DNA of 64,000 nucleotides, taken from the NCBI GenBank assembly GCA_037013495.1, contig CM072805.1, positions 38,497,169-38,561,168 of the forward strand. The letters run 5' to 3'. Source of the DNA: Hippophae tibetana (lineage: Eukaryota; Streptophyta; Magnoliopsida; Rosales; Elaeagnaceae). Positions within the stretch are counted from its first letter, which is position 1, and every line of letters starts with the position of its first letter. The notes under the pieces were generated by a model. That model ran no database searches. It was not told the DNA's origin and worked only from the letters and a program-made list of their open reading frames with translations. Both the position numbers and the translations under genes were made by a program. Below are positions 23,041 to 35,700 of this stretch, in pieces.

Positions 23041-25369
23041 ACGTCGAACGTAAGCTCTTTGTGATTCAACTCCTAAAAGGCTGTTTTGTTTCGTGGAATC
23101 ATTTGACCAAGGGAGTGTGAATAAAAGATAAAATAAAGAATATAGTATTTATATTTAATAATAAAAATATAAAAAATATATTTTATATTATTTTAAAATA
23201 TATACAGATATATTAAAATAATTTCAAATTTAATCTACGTAATGTTTAAGTTTTAAGATTTTAGAGATAAACTGGATATGTGGTATGTCCTTCTAATCCC
23301 AAACTCCCACGACTCTTACAATTTATAATTTAATCACTAAGATCGAGATAAAAGAATTTTGCGGGTGGGTTGGCTTTCCAAAGATGCGATCCTTGTTAAT
23401 AATGCAAAGGAGGTAAGAGGTGGATGCTATGGTGAGTGGCTACGAATTTGTTGGTGCCCTGATATGCAAGCTACATGTTTGATGATTTTTCCCACTCAGA
23501 TTATCAGATCAGATCAGATATGCACAAATGAGACGGATAGTATTTATCAAAGTCTGGTTTGTCCCATAATCTCCATTTTGCTTTTGTCTTACATTTGGGT
23601 AGAAAGTGAAGGAAAAAAAAAGTTTTGATTAAACAGTGCATACACAGAGTAATTTTACATTTGTATCACACAGGGTTAAAGAAAGAGATAATTGTTGGTT
23701 GTGTACTAATGAGATAAGATGAGATAAAGAGGAAAATATGAACCTCTACAAAGGACTTTCCACCAGGAATGGATTCCCATGTGCGTCCTGCTTAAAAGGT
23801 TGTTTTCAGATTTTAGATTGTGGTGTCATATCTTACACTATGAGACAAGCATTCTGAGATGACAACTATTGTTTTATTTTATGGCTTGTTTGGAGCAACA
23901 TGCATAGAGAATGTTGTTCATCTGGTAGTTTTCTGAGATATATGCAGTTGTTTTTGTTTGGTTCTGTTAACAATCTTAAAGAGAAAGGATAACGAGCCTC
24001 TGCTTACAGAACAAAGCGTTTGGCAAAGGGAAGAGCAAGAAGATTCAGAGAAAGATCAGATGGGCAAAGTTGCGTCCTTTTTTTTTAAATTCTAGACCAA
24101 TATGCTTTTGACATGTCATCAAGCTCAATCTAAAATGATATCTATTCATGGTTATTGCCGTATTGGTGTCTCATGACATGGCAAAAAGAGCTAGAAATGG
24201 TTCTCCAACGTTAGATTTGAATCCTACTGTAATTTCTAAGAACTTTCTTTACCTACCACGTGTGAAAATCGTGTTGATTAGAGGAAAATCAATTGTAAAG
24301 ATAATCGAGGGAATTGGAATCAGCAGGTAGCTAAAATAGGGTTGACTGTTAGATTCCTCTGTCAATGTTTTTAAGTTATAATTCTAACGCTGCTTGTAAT
24401 ATTTCTATCAAGTTTTTTATATGACCCATTTATCTACTTAATTACACATTTTTTTTGTTATAAAAAAAATATATACTTATTTATATTATATGAAAAACTG
24501 AAAACCGTTTAGAGAATGATTGAAAATGAAACTATATTTATAAAAAAAGTATTAAACTATGCAATTAAATATTTAAAAATATTTGCGTTGATCTTCATAC
24601 TCATACATACTACTATTTTTTTTCCCCCTTAACTTCAGGGATCAAGGAGTAGCAGCCTAACAGGTAGAATAAGAACGATACAAATATATGGGCTAGCTAA
24701 ATTATTACTTCTTAATGAGGAGTGTTAGCTTGTATATATCTCTGGACTCAGTTTGTATATAAGCCATCCGATCAGTATCGTGCGTTTTTTGATATTAAAG
24801 ATTGATGATTTAAGAGGTTGCTGACATAATTGAAGTTTAGAGATAGTTACCTCCAAAAGAAACTGAGCTAAAATCTTAAAACTTTGGGGATCATCCCCAC
24901 TAATGTTCGGATTTTGGCTCTATATTGTGCAGTGCATTCAAGAATACAGGACAATAAATTGATTTGAAATTCACAGTATTAATTGATACTTTGAGCAAGT
25001 AGCTGGCTGGCATCTTGGTCGTTGATGTCATAAGGAAATATATGTATCCAATCCTCGCATGCCACATCAAGGTATGACAAATATTCACAACTTTTTTATT
25101 AAATTGAAGGGTAATTAGTGTATATTAAACCTGTAACTCAAGGCATCGGACCAGTAGCATAGCATAAAAAGGCTAGAAATTGAAATATTTGAGTGGAAGC
25201 TAGTTGATACTTTCTAGTGCTTTCTCAATTGCTAATTGGAAAATTTTGCTTTTTCTATTGGAGGATGATCAATTTTGGCTATACTAATAGAGGGGATTTG
25301 TTGTATTCCATATGGGTTGGTCTAAGCTTGTCCCTTTATGAATTTGAATAGGGATAGGGTCCCACTAAT
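23041..25369. other. Spacer of ordinary composition, no gene recognised
   Basis: Base composition here is closer to genic DNA than in the flanking spacers, yet no convincing exon chain, tRNA or snoRNA was found. Short open frames (for example at 23359-23628 and 24148-24330) resemble nothing I know. It could hold a non-coding transcript or distal promoter of the downstream TIGR01589 gene. Confidence 0.45.
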
Positions 25370-25599
25370 CACGTGGAGAGGGAATGCTTAATGTGTTCTA
25401 CAAAGACAAAGAAAATGGTTCATTTACAAATCTCCTCTAATCTCCTCGCAACCAATTATCATCTATCTCCCACGTGGGACTTCTGACCCCACCTCACCAC
25501 CATTTCCTACTATAATACCTTTCTTTTCCTTTCTTTATCTTTTGCAGCAAGATGTTAAATATTATTTGATCATTTGCTACTCTCTCTCTCTCTATATAT
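25370..25599 (+). promoter_or_regulatory. Promoter of the TIGR01589 gene with two G-boxes and a TATA box
   Basis: Two CACGTG G-boxes occur at 25370-25375 and 25471-25476; the second is CCCACGTGGG, a perfect palindrome. A CT-repeat runs into a TATA-like CTATATATC at 25592-25600, about 90 bp before the ATG. G-boxes are bound by bHLH and bZIP factors such as PIFs, HY5 and ABFs, so light or ABA control is a reasonable inference. Confidence 0.7.
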
Positions 25600-25684
25600 C
25601 ATTGGCATTAACTAAAGTCTTTTCTGTTCTTGCTGTTGTCAAAATTAATTAAGCAAAGTTGATCCACTTTAGATCAGAATCAAT

Positions 25685-26782
25685 ATGGGAGACTCCTCTG
25701 CTTCATATATACACATGGTAAGTGAGAAATTAAGAAATAGTTCAAAAACTGTGATCAGATACAAATATCTGAATTTGGGTTTTAAAGATTACATTTCTTA
25801 ATTGTGTGCTTGATGATGTTGATGTGTGACACATGTTTGTATGTAGGTGCAGCATCTGATAGAGAAGTGTTTGATCTTTTACATGACTAAAGAGGAGTGC
25901 ATGGAAGCTCTTGATAAACATGCAAACATCAAACCTGTCATCACCTCCACCGGTGCTTAATTAGTTTCTTTTCTACTAATTAAGTAGAATCTATCATATG
26001 CATGTTTCATAGATACATCATTAGTCATGTGCATGGAAGCTCTTGAAATTTTTTCACTAAGCTATATAGTTAGTGTTAAGTCTCACATTGGTTAAGAGTA
26101 ATGCAACAGTTTTGCAAGTCTGGACAACCCTCTAACTCACAAACTGACTTTTGGGTTAAGAGTTAGGCCTGAGTTTCTAAGTTGTTATCAGAGTTAGGCT
26201 CTTGGCTTCTTCGTACTCCCATCGGCTCTCGTACCGTAAATTCGAACTCTAGCCAATGTGGAGGGGGATGTTAAGTCCCACATTGGCTAAGAGTAAGACA
26301 ACAGTACTGCTTATAAGTCTGGGCAACGCTCTAACTCACAAACTGACTTTTGGGTTAAGAGTTAGGTCCGAATTTCTAAATATTAGAATAATTTTGATCT
26401 TATAAGCTTTATAGTTACAATATAATCATTTCAAGTAGTTCAAATCAAAGTTTTATTTATTTAATTTTAAAAACTATTCAAATCAAAAAGTCATATCACA
26501 AGATGAAACACAGGTAGTGATCAAAATAACTTACATATAATAATAACTATGTCATAACTATTTTGTGTTTGATGTGAATTACCACATGGTAAAAGCTAAA
26601 CATCATGAGTTTTTAATTCTAAATTCATGTGTGCAGTGTGGAATGAACTAGAGAAAGAGAACAAGGAGTTCTTTGAAGCCTATGCACAATCTCAAAGCAA
26701 GAAAGATCGAATGTCAGAGGAAGAGACAAGCCTAATGATCCAAAAAATGATATCGGATTCCTCTAAGGATTCCGATGACTAA
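25685..26782 (+). CDS. Small plant-specific protein, TIGR01589 family
   Basis: Three exons: 25685-25717, 25847-25952 and 26637-26782, GT-AG and in phase, giving 94 residues. After MGDSSASYIHM comes the plant-specific TIGR01589 domain (about residues 12-63: VQHLIEKCLIFYMTKEECME, then HANIKPVITSTVWNELEKEN). The tail is acidic and serine-rich (ISDSSKDSDD). There is no signal peptide or membrane segment. From memory, Arabidopsis At3g55240 is the closest relative by position; overexpression of that family gives pseudo-etiolated seedlings, and members have been linked to repression of photosynthesis genes. That functional link is recall, not visible here. Intron 2 contains a TRIM element. The reading frame and splice sites are undamaged. 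Confidence 0.9.
26074..26381 (+). mobile_element. TRIM (miniature LTR retrotransposon) in intron 2 of the TIGR01589 gene
   Basis: Two direct repeats of about 107-111 bp (26074-26180 and 26269-26379) both begin TGTTAAGTCYCACATTGG and share the block CTCTAACTCACAAACTGACT. Between them lie a primer-site-like TGTTATCAGAGTT just after the first repeat and a purine tract (TGGAGGGGGA) just before the second. There is no coding capacity. This is the layout of TRIM elements, which rely on autonomous LTR elements. The flanks GTTAG and ATTAG may be a target duplication with one change. Repeat divergence suggests an old insertion. Confidence 0.85.
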
Positions 26783-27859
26783 AACAACATTGCTCTCATT
26801 CGAAAACGATCTGACCTTTTGGGTTCTGTAGGTTGGTGGTTTCAAAAATATATTACTTCTATGCATATCGAGCCAAAATAACTTAATAACCCACCAAAGC
26901 AAAAAAGAGCTTTAGTCTATTTTATGCTTGAGCATGGTCCCCTTTTACTCATATTTATATCAAAATCTAATACGTAAACTACCACGGAGCTTATATATGT
27001 ATGGGTCCCTAGTTAGATCTTCAGATCAATTAATAGTTTTCTGCCACATGCTATATTGTTATATATGCTTTACATGCATTACCAATCACCATATGCCATG
27101 TAATATGCACCACCAAAGTTCCAAAACCCAAGTGGTTGAATATGTACGTTTCCTATTAGTTGATAATAATTTGATATGGTTGATTATTTATTATATTCTT
27201 TGATGCTCCTTGTTTCTTGCTTGTAGGAGTCCCTTTCTTTCTAGTTTTTCAAAGGCTTTTTTGTTTGACTTTTAATGCGTGAAAAGTTGTTTGGGATTGT
27301 CTTGTAATGAACATGTGATATAATAATCTTATTATAATGTGTCAAATCAGATCAAATAGTTTAATTCTTTTAAAAATAATTTGTGTTGTATATATCCATG
27401 ATCGATTTGATGTTTTTAAATTGGTTTATTTTATCGTTTACTTTATTTTTTTACAAAAATACGTTATTTTAATAAAAAAGTCTCTTATTAAATTTATTAT
27501 GATAGTGTTTATTTTGAATTTAGTTGATAAATAATATTAAAATATTAATTAAATTGAATTTTAGTATACGCATTTAACAGAGAGAAATATAGAGTGTACT
27601 TTTATTCATCTAGATAGGATATTAAATTGACAAGTTTAATTGGATAATAAAAACTGGTATAACAAATTTTTCCAATTAAAATTCGACACCATGGTCTTAA
27701 ATTTAAGGATAGAAACTCATATGCAGCCTAGTCGCAATCACACTTTTTTTTTTCCTTTTTTTTTTCGGTAAATGAGAGCTCCGTATACGGTGGCGTATGG
27801 CCCAGGGGTCGGTAATCACTGACCGGTTAACAGTTCTTCCGTCAACCTATTATATATAT
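26783..27859. other. Spacer after the TIGR01589 gene
   Basis: 26783 to about 27330 should include the gene's 3' UTR and polyadenylation region. No other gene was seen. A short G+C-richer piece (about 27765-27845) with the palindromes CCGTATACGG and ACCGGTTAAC directly precedes the copia element and may be a fragment of another repeat. Confidence 0.5.
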
Positions 27860-28063
27860 TGTTAAGTTATATTTATTTTACTTGTACTACACTTCCATTA
27901 TTTCACTTGTATTACACTTGTACTATTTAACTTGTATTACACTTGTACCACACTTGTAGTATACTTGTTACAACTCTATAAATAGAGTTCTCTATGTACA
28001 TTTTAAGACACATCAATACAACATTAAATCATTCTTTCTTCTTATCTCTCTATACTCTTCACA
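27860..28063 (+). repeat. 5' LTR of the third copia element
   Basis: 204 bp. It contains several ACTTGTATTACACTTGTA-like direct repeats (27895-27970) and a TATA-like CTATAAATAGAG near 27976-27987. Confidence 0.88.
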
Positions 28064-28128
28064 TGGTATCAGAGCCTCTCATATACCTCTAAAATTTCTA
28101 TCAAAATTTCGCCTCTCTTCATCACAGC

Positions 28129-28305
28129 CAACCCGGCTCACCCTAACTTGGTTCACTCTCAACCCGGCTCACCTCAACTCGGCTCACTCCAACCCGGCTC
28201 ACCTCAACTAGGCTCACTCCAACCCGGCTCACCTCAACTCGGCTCACTCCAACACGACTCATCTCAACTCGGCTCATTCCAACCCGGCTCACCTCAACCC
28301 GGTTC
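28129..28305 (+). repeat. 30-bp minisatellite in the leader of the third copia element
   Basis: About five and a half copies of a 30-bp unit made of CAACCCGGCTCACCT and CAACTCGGCTCACTC halves lie between the primer site and the start of gag. Each unit is itself a doubled 15-mer. The repeats would read as a Gln-Pro-Gly-Ser-Pro-Gln-Leu-Gly-Ser-Leu peptide, but I see no evidence that it is translated. Confidence 0.9.
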
Positions 28306-31300
28306 CAAGCTTGTTTTCAACTCCTCTTTTTATTTTTAAGGATATCTTCTTTATACTGTTTCTATAAATTTGCTTTACATTTCCTCCATTATTTCGTTAA
28401 AATGGACCGAAATTATGTCCCAAAACCAATCTCTACCACCCTTGATGATACTAACTACCTAGCCTGGGTACAAGCAATGAAAAGTTTCTTGAAAGGACGC
28501 AAGCTATGACGTTTCATAACTGGTGATATCTCTATACCCATCCAAGAAACCACTGAAAACAACTTCTTATTTGCTGACCGCCTTGAAGACTGGGAGAGTA
28601 AACACCATCAAATTATTACCTGGTTCCGTAACACCACCTTACCCTCCATCCATGGTGAATTTGGGCATTTTGACACTGCCAAAGAAGTTTGGGAATTTCT
28701 TGAGGCTCGCTTCACTACAACAGATTTGGCCAACCAATATCAACTTCTAACAACTCTTCATACCAAACGCCAAAGGGTTGATCAAACCATTAACCAATTT
28801 CTCTCTGAAATGCATACTATTTGGGATCAAATCGCTCTCTCTGAACCAACTTGGACGAACAAGATTGATGCTGAGATGTTTGTAACTTACCGTAATCACC
28901 AGCGTCTTGTTATTTTTCTCATGGCTCTCTATGATCGATTTGAACTTGTTCGGGCTTCCTTACTCCATCGGAGTCCTTTTCCATCCTTAGATACTACTGT
29001 GACCGAGCTTCGCTCTGAAGAAACTCGGATGTGGGTTTTCAAAGTTCATCATACAGATTCTGTTCTTGCCACCCTTTTTTATCGCCCTAAAGGAGGTTCA
29101 AAAGAGGACTTCAAACATCAAGGTTGCACCTACTGTCACAACCCCAATCATGAGTTTCTTACATGTCCCATTCGGGTATGTATATATTGTCACAAGAAGG
29201 GGCCAGGACACTTCAGTATTCCTCACGGAATCCCTCTCAACATTCCTCACGGAATCCCTCTCGGAATCCCTCTCAACATGCTTCAGGTAACAATAGTAAC
29301 TCATCTATCACTGGTGCTGTTTTTGAGGATAATCATGACAAATTTACCTTCTCTACTCAAGAACTTGAAGGTCTTCTTAAACATGTTCTCTCACAATCTA
29401 GTAATCATCCTTCTACTGCCTTGTCTCTCACATCAGGTAAATCTTTATGGTATTTTGATTCTGCTTGTTGTAACCATATGACTCATGATACTCGCATCTT
29501 CTCTCCCACACAATCTTTCATCTCCAAACCTTTAATTCAAACTGCCAATGGTTCACATATGCATGTTAATGCTGTAGGACAAGTTTCCACATCTTCTATA
29601 TCACTTTCCGACACCTTTCATATTCCCAACCTTACTCTAAATCTTATCTTTGTTGGTCAATTATGTGAACTTGGTCTTACTATTACTTTTTCCTCTTCTG
29701 GTTGTCATGTGCAGGATCCACAGACAGGACAGATCCTTGGGATAGGCCGTAAGGTTAGACGATTATTTAAACTTATCGACCTTCATCTACCCAATTCTCC
29801 TTATACTTCCATTGCAGCTTCTACTACTCCTATCAACCTATGGCATGCTCGTCTAGGCCATACATCTATAGGACGTCTTCGTCCCTTAGCATCTTCTGGT
29901 AAATTAGGATTTGTTTCTATTTCTGATAATGTAAATTGTTTGCCTTGTCAATTGGGAAAACAACCTGCTTTATGTTTTAATAAAAGTGATTCTACTTCTG
30001 TCTCCCCTTTTGACTTAATTCATTCTGATGTTTGGGGTCCATCCCCACATCCTACTATCGGAGGATGTGTTTATTTTGTCATTTTTATTGATGATTATTC
30101 AAGATTCACATGGATTTTTCTCATGAAACATAGATCTGAATTACCCAAAATTTACTATGATTTTTCCCAAATGGTTAAAACTCAATTTTCTCAAAATATC
30201 AAAATACTTAGAGCTGATAATGCTATGGAATATAAAGAAACAAAGTTTTTAAATTTTCTTCGTCAAAATGGGACTCTTTCTCAATATTCTTGTCCTGACA
30301 CATCTCAACAAAATGGAAGAGCTGAGCGAAAACACAGACATATTCTTAATACTGTTCGCACTCTCCTAATTTCTAGTTATTGTCCTGAACGCATTTGGGG
30401 TGAAGCAGCTCTTACAGCTGTTTATACCATCAATCGTGTTTCTATGCCTATTATTCACAATCAATCACCTTATGAGCGTCTCTATAGTACTTCTCCATCT
30501 TATGAACTACTCAAAGTGTTTGGTTGTGCCTGTTTTGTTCTTCTTCACCCTCATGAACGCAATAAGTTAGAACCTCGTGCTCGCCTTTGTTGTTTCTTAG
30601 GGTATGGAATAGAACACAAAGGCTATCGTTGTTGGGACCCTCTCTCTAAACGATTGCGCATCTCTCGTCATGTCATCTTTTGGGAACATAAAATGTTTTC
30701 CTCTATTTCCTCATTTCATGTCTCATCTCTTAACTCACTCTCATTTTTTAATGACCCAACTATTGATTTATTTCCTCCTGACATTGCTCCATTACCCTCA
30801 CAATCGTCTACTACGGCTTCTCCTGATGTGTCTGCTCCTTCTGATGATCCTACCATAACAACATCTTCTGAAGACCAACTACCTGATTGTCTAAAGTCAT
30901 CACTTCGTCGTTCTACTAGTGTAAGTAGTCTTCCTTTTCATCTTCGTGATTACCAATGTGTCTATACTAGTTTGTCTCATCATGAACCCCAAAACTATAG
31001 AGAAGCTATTTCTAACCCTCATTGGCAGCAAGCTATGACAGATGAATTACAGGCATTAACAAAAGCACATACATGGGATCTTGTTGATCTTCCATCTAAT
31101 AAATCTTTGATTGGTTTTAAGTGGATTTTCAAAATCAAAACTCATTCAGATGGGTCTGTGGAACGATATAAAGCTCGTCTGGTTGCAAAGGGTTTTACAC
31201 AGGAATATGGAATCGACTATGAAGAAACTTTTGCACCTGTAGCTCGCCCCACCTCTGTTCGAAGTATCATTGTTGTTGCTGCTGCCCGAAATTGGAACAT

Positions 31301-32526
31301 GTTTCAAATGGATGTCAAAAATGATTTTCTCAATAGAGACATAACTGAGGAAGTTTATATGAAACCTCCTTCTGGATACATTCATTCACCTCATCAAGTA
31401 TGCAGACTACGTCGTGCTCTCTATGGCCTCAAACAAGCTCCTCGGGCTTGGTTTGCCAAATTCAGCTCTACACTTATTGACTTTGGTTTCACTTCCAGTT
31501 CTTATGACTCCGGTCTCTTTATTCGGAAGACTCCCACTGGTGTAACACTTCTACTCCTTTATGTAGATGATATGATCATAACAAGAAATGACTCTAATGG
31601 AATTATTGATCTCAAGTAGTTTCTGAGCCATCAATTTGAAATGAAAGACCTTGGTCGTCTCCATTACTTCTTGGGCCTAGAAATCTCATATGATTCTCAA
31701 GGATATTATCTCTCTCAAGCAAAGTACTCATATGATATTCTTAATCGCGCTGGCCTTACTGATTGTAAAACTGCATCAACACCTCTAGAAACCAATGTCA
31801 AACTTACTCCATTAGATGGTACTATTCTCTCAGATGCCATATTATACAGACAACTAGTAGGCAGTCTTGTTTATCTCACAGTCACTCGTCTTGACATTTC
31901 CTATGTTGTTCATCTGGTTAGTCAATTCATGTCTGCTCCACGGTCTACCCATTATGCTGCGATTCTTCGCATTCTCTGCTATATCAAAGGCACCATGTTT
32001 CACGGTCTCCACTTCTCCAACAAGTCTAATCTTCTTCTTTCTGCCTACTCTGATGCTGATTGGGCAGGTGACTCAACTGATCGTCGCTCTACTATTGGAT
32101 ATTGTTTCTTTCTTGGAAACTCTCTCATATCTTGGCGAAGCAAGAAACAATCCCTCACTTCTCGATCCAGCACTGAAGCTGAATATCGTGCTCTTGCTGA
32201 CACCACTCAAGAACTTCTTTGGCTCTGTTGGTTACTTGTTGATATGGGTGTTCTCCAATCAACTGCAACTATCCTATATTGTGACAATCAGAGTGCTATT
32301 CAGATTGCTCACAATAATGTATTTCATGAACGAACAAAACATATCGAGATTGATTGTCATTTTGTTCGTCAACATGTTCTTCAAGATACTGTTTGTCTCA
32401 AATCAATATCCTACACAGATCAAACAACTGACATCTTCACCAAATCTCATCTATCATTCAGATTTCAAGAATTAGTTTCCAAACTCAAGTTGATTGTTTC
32501 TCTTCCTCCTTGAGTTTGAGAGGGAA

Positions 32527-32577
32527 TGTTAAGTTATATTTATTTCACTTGTACTATACTTCCACTATTTCAACTTG
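32527..32577 (+). repeat. Remnant of the 3' LTR of the third copia element
   Basis: TGTTAAGTTATATTTATTTC and the following bases match the start of the 27860 LTR for about 50 bp, after which the match ends abruptly in unrelated repeat-like sequence. Confidence 0.85.
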
Positions 32578-32735
32578 ATATGAGAGTAAGTTTTTAGGAT
32601 CAACTGATGAGTCTCATCTCGGTTCTCTCACTGTTAATCGGTCTTTGCAGTGTCCACATCCGATATGAGGGGCGTGTTGAGTCCCATATCAAACAAGGAA
32701 TAAGATATTATAAAATATTATATAAAAAGTTGCAG
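32578..32735 (+). repeat. Fragment of another LTR/TRIM-type element
   Basis: Contains the phrase ATATGAGGGGCGTGTTGAGT (about 32663-32682), which looks like a polypurine tract followed by a TGTTGAGTCCC LTR start. It directly abuts the truncated copia LTR, so it is either an insertion into that LTR or the product of a rearrangement. No second end could be found. Confidence 0.5.
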
Positions 32736-35700
32736 CATAATATTAAGGATTTTTAATTAACTTTAAAAATTATGCTTATTTATTTATTTATCAGTCTATT
32801 ATATAAATTTGACTAGAAGAACCCAGTGGCAGTGCATACCTACAAAAATAAAAAAATTAATGTATAAATTATACTTGATTAAATCAACAAATTAAACTCA
32901 GATTAGAAAACCATCAAGAAGTACAGAGAAAAAGGATAGAAATTTCTAAAGTTTTCAACATACATTCTCCCTTAGAAGCAAAAGCAGAGCCTTGATACAA
33001 ATAAGTTGTGGTATTTTTCCAGATGTGCTGGTATAAAGAAGTGCTAAATCTCCAAATCCATTATTTTTATACAGAAAATAAATAAATAAATTATTTGTAT
33101 CACAAGTTTTTTATGATAATAACAAATAATGCTGCAGATTTTGATTTGCTCCTTAAAAAATCAATAATGATTGGTACTAAAATCATGCATGCAATTGTGT
33201 ATAAAGAGTCAAATTCTAAGACGTCATTTAAAATTATAACAAATTTGTGGTATATAATAATGATAGAAAAATAAAAATAAAAAAATAAAAAAATAAAATA
33301 ACACAATTCAAATAACATAAAGATTACACTTCAAATAATATTGGGTATCAAATGTTTAATATGTATTGATACAATATCCCACTGTAAGATCTGAAAAATT
33401 TACTAAAAATGAAAATTTTATACGATAATTACTATATAGTTCATCTAATGGTCTGATTTAAGTAGCAATTTCTAATCATATCATATATTATTTGATATAA
33501 AAAAAACATGTATCGCTATCTGTTTTTTTATTCTCAGCTTCCCAATTTTTTTCATAAAGCTTTCAGTTTAATAAAATATAAGGTAAACGGGATTGGAATT
33601 AATATGAGGTGTAAGGGTTAAGAAATATATATATATATATGGACATAGCGAATGGGTGAAAGAATTAGCAACAATCCACCTTTACCGTATTATTATTTTG
33701 TTATTTAGTATTATCTAATTTTTTTAATAATATCCTAAAGTTATCTATATTCTTAAAAATGTGTTTATTCCATCAAAAATAATTTTTATACATAAACAAT
33801 AAAAAATAAAATAAATAAAATAATTTTAATTTATTATTTTTATTATTTTATTAATTATCTCAAATTTATTTTTTTCACTTAATCTTAAACTATAAACATT
33901 AAAAAATAAACCTTAAATTCTAAATTCTAAATTTAAATATTAATTACAAAAAGAAGGTGAAAGTAAATAATAATAATAAAAGTTTTAAAGGATTGAAATA
34001 TATCACATTTAAGCTACTAATAAAATACCCTATTTCAGCTTTAATTGCCAGATAACGAAACACACTAAAACTCGGACACAAAATTTAGTCTCGATGGAAA
34101 GAGAGAGAATATAATATATATATTTTTGACCGACCTATAATTCATCCTGAAATAAAATAAAGTAGTTGGAAAGAAATAAAACTATACATAATTACTTTAT
34201 CATTACGATATAGCAAATATGTCATTTAAATGTATAACGCAGTTTTTATTTAATTTATAATTTAATAAAATTTTATATGTAAATAATAATATATGTTGCT
34301 ATTTATATGAGTGATGTTATCTACTATAAAAAATAATTAATAATATGTTTTGGTAATCTCTTATTAAAACATAGCACTTCTATCTACTTTTTTAACTTTA
34401 CAAGTTGACAACATAAATCTACTAACATACTTTTTATAATTTTAAATTTTTTCAAGAATTATTCATGTTAAAATATTCATTTTCAAATACAATTTTAAAA
34501 AATTATAATTAAACTAGTGGACTACTAATATCACTTTTATAAAATTAATAGAATTAATTATTAAAAAAAACTCACATAAATACTTTAACTACCATAACTA
34601 ATAAATTACTACAACATTTGTACATTTTATTAATGTTTCTCAATCATATAATCGGAATAGGGCCAAGCAATATATATATATATATTTAAGTGTGAATTGT
34701 GTTGTTCTGATTTCATGTTCTAATATGTTGTGTTTGTCTAAAATGGAATGAAAAAGTTTAAGAGTGTCAATTAATGAAGCGAAAATAATAATAAAAAGTT
34801 ATTTTATATGATATTGTTTTACTTTCTCTCGTGAAGAAAAGTTCTAAGAGTTATAACGTTGAGTAAGCATCTACTAAAATTACTAATAATTTACTTTATT
34901 TTAAAATTTAATATTTAAATTTTGAGAAAAATTGAAAAAATTAGAAAAATAGCTACTTTTATGTAATTCCAAGTAATGCAAAAGATTCATTTTTTTTTTA
35001 TAATTTTGCAGTGATCAAATGTTTTTTTTTTTACCTTGTAGAACACCACATATTTGATATTTAAAATATTATTTATGAGTTTTCCAAATTAAAGAGATGA
35101 TGCATGTCCCAATGTAAACCGTCCGTGAACCTTAATATATATTATTTAAGAAAAAATGTAGTGGAATTATTTCTTTATTTATTAGGTTTTAGGGGCTTTA
35201 TTTAGTATATTTATTAAAAATATATGTTTTTTTAAGTTATTTTATTTTAAAAAATATTATAAAAAAAATAAATTTTCATTAAATATAATAGAATAGTAAA
35301 TATGACATATGAATGTTTAGATTTTTTTTATAGACACATATATAAAAAAAATTACTTAATTTTTTAACAAATATTTTCATCAAATTTTAATTTTTTAATG
35401 TGTGATTTTGTACATCAAATAATAAAATATTCATTTAATTTTGAATTTTGTTTTTTAGAAAATTTGAATAAATTTTTTAATTAATTTTTTTTACGTATAT
35501 ACATATCAAAAAATATAAATATATATGTGAGACACGTACTATTTTATTATATTTAACGAAAAAATGTGATAAACAATTAATTTTATCATTGTATGAAATA
35601 TTTTTTACAAACAAAAAACTTAAATAACACTTATATAAACAAAAATAACTTAATTATTTTTAAAATAAATAAACTAAACAACTTATCAATTCAAATATTT

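Larger units (their letters stand above)
27860..32577 (+). mobile_element. Ty1/copia LTR retrotransposon, broken, 3' LTR incomplete
   Basis: The 5' LTR (27860-28063) runs from TGTTAAG to TTCACA and is followed immediately by a perfect primer site TGGTATCAGAGCC. The coding region spans about 28402-32513 and shows, in order: gag (UBN2 type), a zinc-knuckle region, protease (FDSACCNHM), GAG-pre-integrase, integrase (SDVWGPSPH, DDYSRFTW), reverse transcriptase (LLYVDDMII) and RNase H (DADWAGDSTDRRS). It carries a small number of breaks, so the element is not whole. A purine tract (TTGAGAGGGAA) precedes the 3' LTR copy, of which only about the first 50 bp remain. The few differences between the shared LTR parts suggest moderate youth. 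It is a different copia lineage from the two elements in HEXO1. Confidence 0.95.

Noticed and set aside
23480-23900. Possible C/D snoRNAs around TGATGA and CTGA boxes
   Set aside because: No correctly spaced C, D', C', D set with terminal stem could be found.
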